Source: Flavobacterium sp. ACN2 (GTDB lineage: Bacteria > Bacteroidota > Bacteroidia > Flavobacteriales > Flavobacteriaceae). From it: 64,000 nt of DNA. Position 1 is the first letter of the stretch; each line of letters starts with the position of its first letter. The translations under genes and the position numbers were made by a program. The DNA is taken from positions 62,001 to 126,000 of the forward strand of contig NZ_MRCM01000015.1 in the NCBI RefSeq assembly GCF_002303885.1, given 5' to 3'. This document shows, piece by piece, positions 34,406 to 42,652 of the stretch. A model generated the notes under the pieces. That model was not told the DNA's origin, made no database searches, and saw only the letters and a program-made list of their open reading frames with translations.

Positions 34406-35455
34406 TTATAATGAGTTACCAATTCCTACCAAAACTATTGCAAGCATAATAAGTCCGATTCCCCAGAAAAAAGTTCTTAAAGTTTTTCTAGAAACTCCCT
34501 TCCATTCTTTCAAATAAAATCCCCAAAAGTTTGCTGTTAAAATGATGGTTGCCATATGCAGAATCCACGAACTGGCACCATTTCCAAGTTTGCTTTCTCC
34601 CATTCCGTAAAAGAAAAACTGTAAAAACCACATGGTTCCAGCAAGAGCAGAAAACAAGACATTTTTAGTTATTGGAGTAGATTTATCGGTGTAATTTTTA
34701 ATTGATTTGTTTTTAAAATTTAAATAAAGACACCAGATAAAATTGGACGTTAACCCTCCCCAAAGCAAAACAACATAAGTCACGTTGTTTTGAAATAACG
34801 GATTTGCACCATTTACTACAGCATGTTCTGCCATAGATTTTCCAGCTTCGATTCCGTAATTAAAGAAGGAACTTAAAATTCCTGAAATCACGGCTACAAT
34901 CAAACCTTTTACTAAGTTGAAATCTTTGTCTTTATCTTCGTGACCTGTTGCAAAATCTTTCTCTTTCAGCATTCCTGCTTTTCCAGAAATGGCAATTCCG
35001 ATTAGATATACAACCACACCCAATAAAACGATCTGACCGCCAGTATTAGTAAGCATGTGAGAAAACGAAATCTTACCCTCTGTTGGAACAATATCATAAT
35101 AAATGGATGGCACTAAAGCTCCAAATGCAGAGCAGAATCCTAACGTAATTGAATTTCCTAAAGACATTCCTAAATAACGAACGCCTAAACCGTATGTTAA
35201 ACCGCCAATTCCCCAAATTAAACCCATTGTAAAAGTGAAGGTTTTTATGGATGGAGAAGCTGCTGCAATAATTTCTGTAAAATTTGGAATCGTTAAGTAC
35301 GCTGCAATTGGCGGCACGATCAGCCAAGAGAAAAATCCTCCTACAAGCCAATAGCTTTCCCAAGCCCAGTCTTTTACTTTTTTAAAAGGCATATAAAAAC
35401 TACCTGAAGAAAATCCTCCGATAGAATGAAAAATGATTCCTAATAATGATTCCAT
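34406..35455 (-). CDS. rhaT: L-rhamnose/proton symporter RhaT
   Basis: A 349-residue inner-membrane protein with about ten hydrophobic helices. The start GIIFHSIGGFSSGSFYMPFKKVK and WESYWLVGGFFSWLI fit the RhaT family, as does GLTYGLGVRYLGMSLGNSI. It brings L-rhamnose into the cytoplasm. It is first in the minus-strand unit and divergent from the GntR-type regulator gene across a 383-bp intergenic region. Confidence 0.94.
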   Translation of the reverse strand: MESLLGIIFHSIGGFSSGSFYMPFKKVKDWAWESYWLVGGFFSWLIVPPIAAYLTIPNFTEIIAAASPSIKTFTFTMGLIWGIGGLTYGLGVRYLGMSLGNSITLGFCSAFGALVPSIYYDIVPTEGKISFSHMLTNTGGQIVLLGVVVYLIGIAISGKAGMLKEKDFATGHEDKDKDFNLVKGLIVAVISGILSSFFNYGIEAGKSMAEHAVVNGANPLFQNNVTYVVLLWGGLTSNFIWCLYLNFKNKSIKNYTDKSTPITKNVLFSALAGTMWFLQFFFYGMGESKLGNGASSWILHMATIILTANFWGFYLKEWKGVSRKTLRTFFWGIGLIMLAIVLVGIGNSL

Positions 35456-35838
35456 TTAATAATTTTTAGTTTTTGGTTTGTTAGATAGTGATTTGGTTTT
35501 GTAAAATAAGAGAATGTCAAAAACAAAACTGTCCTGTACTATCCTTTACGTATTTCATATTTTTTGTTAAAACTAAAGATTATTAGAAATAACGACTTGT
35601 AATTATTGGGTAAATAAATTTAAAATGGCTATTTTAGCAATCGATTTCGTAATTATTGATTCTGCATTAAGGTCAAAATTTAGAAATCATAAAAAAAAGA
35701 TTACAAGCCTTGACGAATTCTCTTTTTTATGACAAAAATGATTCTGTGAATTAGATTCTTTTTGAAAGAAGAGATTTTTAAAAAAATTATTTAGAATTAA
35801 AATGAGTTTCGCTAAAATGCGAAATAAATTTCCTCACA
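35456..35838. promoter_or_regulatory. Divergent control region of the rhamnose genes
   Basis: No gene is seen in this 383-bp region. It must carry the promoters for rhaT (minus) and the GntR gene (plus), but I find no convincing TTG-TAnnTTTG pair. A small dyad TTTCGC-N6-GCGAAA lies at 35807-35824, just before the regulator ATG, and may serve autoregulation. Confidence 0.45.
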
Positions 35839-36885
35839 ATGAACATGATTAAACTTATTAAAATAGACGAAGACTCTCGAGTTCCCAAATACAAACAAAT
35901 TGTTGACTCTATTCTTCAGAACATCGCCAACGGAAATTTAAAAATCAATCAAAAAATTCCTTCTATAAATAGTTTCAGCGAAGAATTCTATATGTCTCGC
36001 GATACTGTTGAGAAAGCCTATAATATTTTAAAAGAGCGAAAAATCATTTCTTCCATTAGAGGGAAAGGCTATTACATTACTCGAACAAAATTGGAATCTA
36101 AGGTCAATATTTTATTTCTGACTAATAAATTGAGTTCGTATAAAATGAAAACCTACAGCTCATTTATTGACACTTTAGGCGCAAATGCACATGTTGATCT
36201 ACAGATTTATCACTGTGATGAGACTTTATTCTTAAATATTTTAGATAAGTTTGAAGGTGCTTACGATTATTATGTTATTACAACGCACTTTAAAACAGAT
36301 GAATTAAAACATTTGAGCTTTACTGATGATGTTGTAAGTGCAATTAAAAAAATCCCACAAGAAAAACTCGTAGTTTTAGATAATATAAAATTAGGAACAG
36401 GTAACGATGTCATTAAGATTTACCAGGATTTTGAAAATGACATTTATAATGCCTTAAAAGAAGGTCTTTCTAAAATATCAAAATACAAGCGTTTAATTCT
36501 AGTATATCCTGATAAAGCGGTTTATCCTTATCCGAGAAGAATTTTGCACGGATTTAGAAAATTCTGTGTGGAACACGAAATCAATTTTGAAATTCTGAGT
36601 GAAGTTTACGATGATATGATTCTTAAAAAAGGAGATTTATTTATCACTATTGAAGAATCTGATCTGGTAAATTTAGTGAAACAGATTCGCGATGAAGAGT
36701 TTGTTTTAGGAAAAGATATTGGGATCATTTCATACAACGATACTCCTTTAAAAGATTTGCTTGGCATTACTGTAATGTCAACCGATTTTAATGTTATGGG
36801 AGAAACCGCTGCGAGAATGATTTTGAACAAAGAAAAAGGTCAGGTAAAAGTACCTTTTAATTTTATCGATAGAAATTCTATCTAA
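35839..36885 (+). CDS. GntR-family regulator with a LacI-type sugar-binding domain, probable rhamnose regulator
   Basis: A 348-residue protein. Residues about 5-75 form a GntR winged helix (VPKYKQIVDSILQNIANG, KIPSINSFSEEFYMSRDTVE, GKGYYI). The rest resembles a periplasmic-binding-protein-like sensor (KYKRLILVYPDK, GDLFITIEESDLVNLV, IGIISYNDTPLKDLL). Starts at 35839 and 35845 are both possible. It is divergent from rhaT, so L-rhamnose or rhamnulose is the likely effector, by inference. Its TAA stop lies inside the first unit of an octamer array that fills the gap to the next gene. Confidence 0.88.
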   Translation: MNMIKLIKIDEDSRVPKYKQIVDSILQNIANGNLKINQKIPSINSFSEEFYMSRDTVEKAYNILKERKIISSIRGKGYYITRTKLESKVNILFLTNKLSSYKMKTYSSFIDTLGANAHVDLQIYHCDETLFLNILDKFEGAYDYYVITTHFKTDELKHLSFTDDVVSAIKKIPQEKLVVLDNIKLGTGNDVIKIYQDFENDIYNALKEGLSKISKYKRLILVYPDKAVYPYPRRILHGFRKFCVEHEINFEILSEVYDDMILKKGDLFITIEESDLVNLVKQIRDEEFVLGKDIGIISYNDTPLKDLLGITVMSTDFNVMGETAARMILNKEKGQVKVPFNFIDRNSI

Positions 36886-36970
36886 GGTTCTAAGATGCTA
36901 AGATGCTAAGATTCTAAGGTGCTAAGTTTTTACTTCCTTAGCACCTTAGAATCTTAGAACCTCCGCACCT
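36881..36970. repeat. Inverted octamer array spanning stop to stop
   Basis: The left half repeats TCTAAGGT/GCTAAGAT at 36881-36926. The right half is its reverse (CTTAGCAC, CTTAGAAT, CTTAGAAC) at 36937-36970. A perfect 19-bp stem (36908-36926 with 36937-36955) would form. The regulator's stop lies in the first unit and the hydrolase stop touches the last. Confidence 0.88.
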
Positions 36971-38148
36971 CATTTTTTATCATATGGAATGTATTGATCC
37001 CATTCCCATGGTGTATAGGAGTCTTTTATTCCTGTTTCCAGTAAATACTTAATTATTTTTCCTGTTGGATAACTGTTCGACATGATGACCATTGCAGTTC
37101 CTTTGTCTTGAAAAACAATTCCGTAGTGTTGGAAACCTGAACCTTGCCCTTCTTTAAAAGCGCCATAACCATAAGGACTTTTTACTAATCCCCAGCCTAG
37201 ACCGTATGAAAGCTCTGTTTTGTCATTCCAGTTTCCATCTTCTAATGCTCCTGGTCCAAACTGATTTTTAGAACGAATGCGAATCTGCGGACTAAACATT
37301 TCTTTGTATGATTTAGCATTCAATATTTTTTTATTCAAAATTGCCGTTATAAACTTGCTATAATCTTCTATCGTAGTTTCTAGCGTTCCTGCTCCTCTCG
37401 GTGCATTGTCTTTGTCTTTTTCCTGAATCTTTCCATCATTATCATATCCGAAAGCATAATCTTTTTCAAATTTTTCTTGCCATTTATAACTTGAATTTGA
37501 CATTCCCAGAGGTTTGAATATTCTTTGCTGAGCCATTTCTTCTAAGGTTTTTCCAGTAATTTTTTCCAAAACGACCTGAAGATACGTAAGCCCTTCACCC
37601 GAATAACTGTATCTAGTTCCTGGCTCAAACTTAACTTTGAGCTTTTCATCAGATTCAAACCAACGCCAGTTCGGCAAGCCAGAAGTATGATCGAGACACA
37701 TTCTAGCAGTTATTTTTTTATATTCTGGATATGATTTTAATTCTGTAAAATCTTCGTGCCATACTTTAAAATCATATTCATAAATTGGTTTCGGAAGATA
37801 ATCCTGAAGTGGTTTGTCTAAGGTTATGACTCCTTCTTCTGCTAGTTTCATAACCAAAACAGCAAAAACCGCTTTGCTCAAAGAAGCTCCATAAAGATTG
37901 GTCTGCAGCTCTAACTTCTTTTTGGTTTCGACATTACTAAAGCCAAAAGTCTTCATGTAAACAGGTTTTTTGGCATTAAACACGGCTATAGCCAATCCTT
38001 TCACATCGGCTTTGCTCATCAGGTTTTCAATAGTGGCGGTCAAACTATCGGTTGAAATTGTAGTTCGGTCAAGCCTTTTTATGGTGGAATTTTGTGCTTG
38101 AACAGCAATTATACTTATAAAAAAAATGATTAAAAGAAGATTTTTCAT
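36970..38148 (-). CDS. Serine hydrolase of the beta-lactamase class C / penicillin-binding family
   Basis: A 392-residue exported enzyme with a signal peptide (MKNLLLIIFFISIIAVQA/QN). The active-site SxxK is in YGASLSKAVFAVL. The second motif is YSYSGEGLTYLQ and the third is near GSGFQHYGIVF. The context MCLDHTSGLPNWRW is typical of class C-like esterases and peptidases. The substrate is unknown, and a role in antibiotic resistance should not be assumed. It is divergent from a LuxR-type regulator gene. Confidence 0.9.
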   Translation of the reverse strand: MKNLLLIIFFISIIAVQAQNSTIKRLDRTTISTDSLTATIENLMSKADVKGLAIAVFNAKKPVYMKTFGFSNVETKKKLELQTNLYGASLSKAVFAVLVMKLAEEGVITLDKPLQDYLPKPIYEYDFKVWHEDFTELKSYPEYKKITARMCLDHTSGLPNWRWFESDEKLKVKFEPGTRYSYSGEGLTYLQVVLEKITGKTLEEMAQQRIFKPLGMSNSSYKWQEKFEKDYAFGYDNDGKIQEKDKDNAPRGAGTLETTIEDYSKFITAILNKKILNAKSYKEMFSPQIRIRSKNQFGPGALEDGNWNDKTELSYGLGWGLVKSPYGYGAFKEGQGSGFQHYGIVFQDKGTAMVIMSNSYPTGKIIKYLLETGIKDSYTPWEWDQYIPYDKK

Positions 38149-38230
38149 GATTTTGATTTATTAAGCATTAATTAATCAACTCACTCAACTTTCACACAAA
38201 GCCTTTTGAGCAATATGTTTACCTCAAACA

Positions 38231-38249
38231 ACTTGATAATAAGTCAAGT
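38231..38249. promoter_or_regulatory. 19-bp dyad between serine hydrolase and LuxR-type genes
   Basis: ACTTGA-N7-TCAAGT lies roughly in the middle of a 222-bp divergent region that holds no gene. It is a candidate operator for the LuxR-type protein. Confidence 0.4.
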
Positions 38250-38370
38250 AAAATGATTAAGAATTTTATAATTATTTTAAAACCCATTTTTTATTATATT
38301 TCAGTCCATATAATCATACAAATATATTCGGCAGAAAAGCATAAGACAATACTTATAAATAACCATTTTT

Positions 38371-39126
38371 ATGAAAAACATAAAAGATGATTTGAGCAAA
38401 CAGCTTTTGGAGCAAAAAAACTCAGGAAACTTAAATAATAAAAAGGTTTTAAAAACGTGTCAGGAAATGGCACAGAATTTTGCTGATTTAGAAAATGGCA
38501 TTGCCGTTTTAAGCGATTTATACAACAATAAAAGTTACATCTATTCGGGCAAAATTGCTCAAGAACTTGAAATTTTCAAAGAAGATCAAGTGCAAGAAAT
38601 TGAGAGTATTTGGGAAGAAGAGCTTTTTGGCAAATTAAACTCAGATGATGTACTGCAAAAATATCTTTTAGAACTTCATTTTTTTCAGTTCATAAAAACG
38701 ATTCCGACTGAGGAACGAAGAAACTTTTGTGTAATCAGTAAATTAAGAATGAATGATGAAACCGCAGGGAAATCTTTATTACACAAGATGTTCTATTTTT
38801 CGAATCAGTACGAAGATGTAGAATTGGCACTTTGCTTTTATAATTTTGATTTTTCTCTTGCCCTTCACTATGAAGGTGCAATAATAAATACCGCAACTGG
38901 AAATATTGTAAAACAGAATGTGAAAGAAAATGAATTCTTTCTTTCTGCACGAGAAAAAGAGATTCTTAAAATGCTTCAGGCAGGAAAACAAAGTAAAGAG
39001 ATTGCAACTCTCCTATTTATCAGCATCAATACCGTAAGCCGTCATCGACAAAATATTTTAGAAAAAATGAAAGTTAATAATACCGTTGAAGCATGCTCGA
39101 TTGCGACGAAGCTAAAGTGGATATGA
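38371..39126 (+). CDS. LuxR-type transcriptional regulator, paralogue of the protein at 21314-22090
   Basis: A 251-residue protein. The C-terminal helix-turn-helix (LSAREKEILKMLQAGKQSKE, VSRHRQNILEKMKV) is of the LuxR type. The N-terminal 170 residues share AVLSD, NKSYIY, KLNSDD, LELHFFQFIK, IP.EER.N and LRM.D with the paralogue, so the sensor domain is conserved between them. No receiver Asp or signal peptide is present. It lies divergent from a serine hydrolase gene, its likely target. Confidence 0.85.
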   Translation: MKNIKDDLSKQLLEQKNSGNLNNKKVLKTCQEMAQNFADLENGIAVLSDLYNNKSYIYSGKIAQELEIFKEDQVQEIESIWEEELFGKLNSDDVLQKYLLELHFFQFIKTIPTEERRNFCVISKLRMNDETAGKSLLHKMFYFSNQYEDVELALCFYNFDFSLALHYEGAIINTATGNIVKQNVKENEFFLSAREKEILKMLQAGKQSKEIATLLFISINTVSRHRQNILEKMKVNNTVEACSIATKLKWI

Positions 39127-39132
39127 GTTTTT

Positions 39133-39170
39133 TCTAAGATACTAAGATGCTAAGGTTCTAAGATTCTAAG
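39133..39170 (+). repeat. Octamer array TCTAAGAT-ACTAAGAT-GCTAAGGT-TCTAAGAT
   Basis: Nearly five 8-bp units start 6 bp after the LuxR-type gene's stop, followed by a run of T. Confidence 0.78.
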
Positions 39171-39194
39171 TTTTTTTTTTAGACGTTAAGAGAA

Positions 39195-39270
39195 ATTCTT
39201 AATTCTTAATTCTTAATTCTTAATTCTTAATTCTTAATTCTTTATTCTTTATTCTTTATTCTTTATTCTT
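39195..39270. repeat. Heptanucleotide tandem array
   Basis: About six units of ATTCTTA pass into about four units of ATTCTTT, with a strict 7-bp period. This is a simple sequence tract in the gap between convergent genes. Confidence 0.9.
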
Positions 39271-39300
39271 ACCTCCCAACAACTTTAACCCATAAAAAAA

Positions 39301-39323
39301 CCTCGTCGACTGACGAGGTTTTA
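39301..39323. terminator. Terminator between LuxR-type and histone-H1-like genes
   Basis: CCTCGTC-GACT-GACGAGG stem, flanked by A7 on the left and TTTT on the right, so it can stop both convergent transcripts. Confidence 0.85.
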
Positions 39324-39329
39324 GTTGTA

Positions 39330-39506
39330 TTATTTTTTTGATTCTTCGATAGAAACTTTTCTAAACTCTTTTAAAAGTTTTTCAATTTCTAAAGTTGATT
39401 TACGTGCTCTTGGTCCAGCAGCTTTAATTCCTTTTTCAGTCAAAGATTCAGCTTCAGCTTTGAATGTTTCAATTTCGGCGTTGATTTTTACTAATAAATC
39501 TTTCAT
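39330..39506 (-). CDS. Histone-H1-like small basic protein, 58 aa
   Basis: A 58-residue protein beginning MKDLLVKINAEIETFKAEAE and ending LLKEFRKVSIEESKK. The middle has GIKAAGPRARKSTLEIEKL. It matches small proteins in flavobacteria that are annotated as histone H1, which are thought to bind DNA; the biochemical role is not settled. It is lysine-rich and fully helical in appearance. The minus-strand promoter is one of the best in the window, and a terminator follows 6 bp after the stop. It is a single-gene unit, probably well expressed. Confidence 0.9.
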   Translation of the reverse strand: MKDLLVKINAEIETFKAEAESLTEKGIKAAGPRARKSTLEIEKLLKEFRKVSIEESKK

Positions 39507-39531
39507 GCTTATATATTGTTAAATTAAGCCA

Positions 39532-39561
39532 CAAAAATAAAAGTTTGTGTGATAGTTACAA
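39532..39561 (-). promoter_or_regulatory. Promoter of the histone-H1-like gene
   Basis: On the minus strand TTG (39561-39559), a 19-nt spacer and TATTTTTG (39539-39532) match the Bacteroidota consensus. The leader would be about 20 nt. Confidence 0.7.
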
Positions 39562-39813
39562 CAATTTTGCTGTTAAATTTAATGCAGTTTTTCATTCATT
39601 TCCTTTACAATAAATTGACTTCTGTTCTTTATTAAAAACCAGCAAATACAATATATTAGCAATCAACCACTTACTTTAAAAGTGTTTTTATAACAACTGT
39701 TTTAATACGCTCCAGAAAGTATCAAATTAAAACTAGTTTCATCCAAAAAGATGGCTTATACCTCTTCTATTTGTTAATTTTTGAGCGGAAAAATTCCTCA
39801 AAAAAGGAAAATT
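39562..39813. other. Gap without recognised features
   Basis: AT-rich DNA between the histone-H1-like promoter and the GH28 stop. I see no gene, and only a weak CACTT/AAGTG dyad and a poor hairpin at 39781-39820. Confidence 0.5.
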
Positions 39814-41136
39814 TTACTCAATAAGAGTCTTGTTTAAGTAAACATTCTTTAAAACAAGTCCGTCTATAATGCTTTTATCCATCTTAGTTTTTACAGACTC
39901 TATATTTAGATTTTCAAATTTAAAATTACTCAATCTCACATTGGGATCTTTTTCCACACCATAAAAATTAGTGCACTTAAGATTGATATTTTTTAAAGTA
40001 ATCTGATCGCCATAAGATAACGGAATATTTTGACGGTTTTTCAAATCATAAAACTGTCGCCAAGCAAAAATAGCAAGTCCAGTTTCTGCTTCGCCTTGAA
40101 TGTTTTCGACTAAAATATATTCGTATCGCTGTGGCGTGTCTGGTCTCATTTTTAGCCACAACATTCTAGAAGCACCTTTTATTTGGCTATTTCTAAAAAT
40201 TACATTTCGATTATGAATCGCTTCACTTCCATTGGTTAAAGCCGAATGGCAAAATCCAAATGTACAATCCTCAATTATGATGTTTTTATTAGGGCCGTTA
40301 TTTGGATCTTTATCTGCGTAAGGTCCTTTCCCTCCTTTCAAGGCAATGGCGTCATCATTTACAGACATATAGCAGTTTTTTATCAAAACATTTTCGCAGA
40401 CATCAAGATCAATGGCATCGGTACTTGGCGCTTTAATTTCAATATGTGGCGAAAAGATGTAAAGATTCAGCAGTTTTACATTATTACATTTATAAAAGTG
40501 ATTCGTCCAAAAACCTGAATTAATCAATTTTACATCCTGAAACTGAACATTTTTTGAATTCCATACAAAAATTAATCTTGACCTAGAGACTTCAAGATTC
40601 GTGCAATCAGGATTCTCACCACGTTTTTTCCAGAAAGCTTCCCAAAACTTTTTTCCATTTCCGTTTATTGTTCCTTCTCCCGAAATAGAAAAATGATCTA
40701 CCCCATAAGCATTCACCAAGGCGGGAAAATAATCCAGATTTTGTCCTTCCATTCTTGAAGCCATAATTGGATAATCAATAATATTATCTGAGCCTTTTAA
40801 AACTGCTCCTTTGGCTAAATATAAAGCTGTTTTAGGTTTAAAGAATAAAGCGCCACTCAAAAAAACACCTTTCGGTACTACAATTACACCGCCACCATTT
40901 GCCGATGCAAGGTCAATTATTGCCTGAATGGCTTGCGTTTGGATTATTGTGCTGTCTTTTTTAGCTCCAAAATCTGTTATACGATATTGCTTTCCTAAAT
41001 CCTTTAATTGCAATTTCTGATCATTTTTAAACCAGCTGCTGATGGGAGTGCCATCAGGAAAAACATCAGTTACCTGCTGCGAGAAAGAAAAATTCAATCC
41101 GCTTATAAAAGCTAAAACAATAAAAAACTCTCTCAT
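39814..41136 (-). CDS. GH28 polygalacturonase-family enzyme, 440 aa
   Basis: A secreted right-handed beta-helix enzyme (signal MREFFIVLAFISGLNFSFS/QQ). After a pectate-lyase-like start (YRITDFGAKKD) come ISGEGTINGNG and the active-site Asp motifs APSTDAIDLD and NDDAIALKGG. The CHSALTNGSE and MLWLKM motifs replace the canonical G-H-G and R-I-K of endo-polygalacturonases. This suggests an exo-acting or rhamnogalacturonan-type specificity. It starts 25 bp after a DUF4861 gene and is co-transcribed with it. Confidence 0.92.
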   Translation of the reverse strand: MREFFIVLAFISGLNFSFSQQVTDVFPDGTPISSWFKNDQKLQLKDLGKQYRITDFGAKKDSTIIQTQAIQAIIDLASANGGGVIVVPKGVFLSGALFFKPKTALYLAKGAVLKGSDNIIDYPIMASRMEGQNLDYFPALVNAYGVDHFSISGEGTINGNGKKFWEAFWKKRGENPDCTNLEVSRSRLIFVWNSKNVQFQDVKLINSGFWTNHFYKCNNVKLLNLYIFSPHIEIKAPSTDAIDLDVCENVLIKNCYMSVNDDAIALKGGKGPYADKDPNNGPNKNIIIEDCTFGFCHSALTNGSEAIHNRNVIFRNSQIKGASRMLWLKMRPDTPQRYEYILVENIQGEAETGLAIFAWRQFYDLKNRQNIPLSYGDQITLKNINLKCTNFYGVEKDPNVRLSNFKFENLNIESVKTKMDKSIIDGLVLKNVYLNKTLIE

Positions 41137-41161
41137 TTGTACAACGGCCTATCGTTTCAAA

Positions 41162-42451
41162 TTACTTTACTTCGACTTTTATTTTAGCCGAAAGCTGTTT
41201 GGCCAAATTGGTCACATAATTAGTAAAAAATGCAGAATCATTAAAACCTTTATCGGCGCTCAGTTCCCAAGCTGCAATCGCATAATAACTGATCTCTTTT
41301 TTATTATCAACTTTTAATTTTGCCAAATACGAATCCGTCAGCTGCCCTGTTTTAGGGGCTTCAATATAACCTTGATAAATATTTGAAGGAACTAAAATTG
41401 CTGTTCCCAAAATCCATTGGCGTTCATAAGTCAAATAATCGTGCTGAATTAGACATATCCAATCTCCAGCTTCTATAACCTGTAGCGGATTTTTATTATT
41501 CAAATTAGAAATTGCAGCTAGAAATGTTTCTTTGCCTTTAATACCATCTATTGAAACAGTATTTTTATAACCATACATTCCAGGCCAAATAGAAGTTGTT
41601 TCCTGTACTTGATAAAGATTTTCAGAGGCTTTCCAGTTTTGATAATGGTAGCTTAAAACAGAATTTACCGGTCCTTCTGCTACAATTTTAAAAGCTGTCT
41701 TTTCTACATTATTTATGGTGTCATTGCCTAAAATTCCAAGTCGGTTTATTTTATTATCAATCAGCAATGCATAACCGCCTAAACCAACAGAATTCCCAAC
41801 AGGAAAAATATCTCTTCCCCAATCGTACATCACGTGATAATTATCTTCAACCGCGCCTTTACTGTTTATACCAACGTTTTCGGGAGTTATTCCTGGAAGT
41901 TTTTTCCCAAACACATCTTTAGAATTTCTTCCGTCTAGATAATGTCTAAAACCAACTTTGTCGTTCTCCCAAGTCGGTCCGTCTGTTTGGTATTTTTGAT
42001 AACCTAATTTTTTATGAACCTGATTCGCCATTAAAACCTCTTGTGTATCTGGATGAACAGGAAGATCTTTCCCTTCTCTTTTTCCAAAACGTGCACTGGT
42101 TTTTATTGTAAACCTCGGATCTATATCAGACCATTTTAACTGAATGATTTTTTCTTCGTTTGGTGAAAAATCAGTTGTAAAGAAAAGTTCATCCCATTTT
42201 CCATCGCCATTCAAATCGTTTGTCTGTGCTGGAATGGTATCTGTTTTTGAAATTAAAATAGGAAAAGCTCCTTTTACATTGCTTTCTCCAATATTCTCTC
42301 TTTTTATAGAAATTGCTTTTTGCGAGAGCGCCAAAGAACTACTATTTTTTAAAACAATTGTTTTTTCTGATACATTTTGAGAAACTTTGCAACTCGCTAA
42401 TAATACTGTAACTAAAGTAATTGGAAGATAAAATAATACTCTTTTTTTCAT
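41162..42451 (-). CDS. DUF4861 lipoprotein, 429 aa
   Basis: A lipoprotein with Cys20-22 region LLASCKVS. The DUF4861 core shows GPTWENDKVGFRHYLDGRN, DVFGKKLPG, YHVMYDWGRDIFPVGNSVG and a C-terminal YYAIAAWELSADKGF. It also has an N-terminal extension of about 100 residues that the paralogue at 53831-54796 lacks. I know of no established reaction. Both copies stand beside GH28 or GH105 genes, which supports a role in pectin breakdown, either enzymatic or carbohydrate-binding. Confidence 0.87.
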   Translation of the reverse strand: MKKRVLFYLPITLVTVLLASCKVSQNVSEKTIVLKNSSSLALSQKAISIKRENIGESNVKGAFPILISKTDTIPAQTNDLNGDGKWDELFFTTDFSPNEEKIIQLKWSDIDPRFTIKTSARFGKREGKDLPVHPDTQEVLMANQVHKKLGYQKYQTDGPTWENDKVGFRHYLDGRNSKDVFGKKLPGITPENVGINSKGAVEDNYHVMYDWGRDIFPVGNSVGLGGYALLIDNKINRLGILGNDTINNVEKTAFKIVAEGPVNSVLSYHYQNWKASENLYQVQETTSIWPGMYGYKNTVSIDGIKGKETFLAAISNLNNKNPLQVIEAGDWICLIQHDYLTYERQWILGTAILVPSNIYQGYIEAPKTGQLTDSYLAKLKVDNKKEISYYAIAAWELSADKGFNDSAFFTNYVTNLAKQLSAKIKVEVK

Positions 42452-42555
42452 TCTTTCTTTATTCTTTATTTTTTCAGAACAATTTAAGATTTTTAATTGT
42501 TATAATAACACTTAAAAATCAAAAACTTCTAAAAAAAATGAAATTTAATATAAAT

Positions 42556-42589
42556 AAAAAGCAGGATAACGAACAACAATTACCCTGCA
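42556..42589 (-). terminator. Terminator after the receiver-like gene
   Basis: GCAGGGTAA / TTATCCTGC stem followed by TTTTTATTTA on the minus strand. It separates the small-gene island from the DUF4861-GH28 unit. Confidence 0.7.
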
Positions 42590-42652
42590 ATTTAAACACA
42601 TTACTATCAAATAATATGATCGAAAAAAATATAAAAAATAAAATAAATTACT

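Noticed and set aside
35637..35650. GCAATCGATTTCG near rhaT as a further LacI-type site
   Set aside because: Only the AATCGATT core matches and the outer halves are not symmetric, so it is probably chance.
39195..39270. Possible CRISPR-like array
   Set aside because: The units are 7 bp with no spacers, so it is a simple tandem tract. No cas gene is near.
39325..39522. A 65-codon plus-strand frame
   Set aside because: It is the antisense shadow of the histone-H1-like gene, which has the better composition, promoter and terminator.
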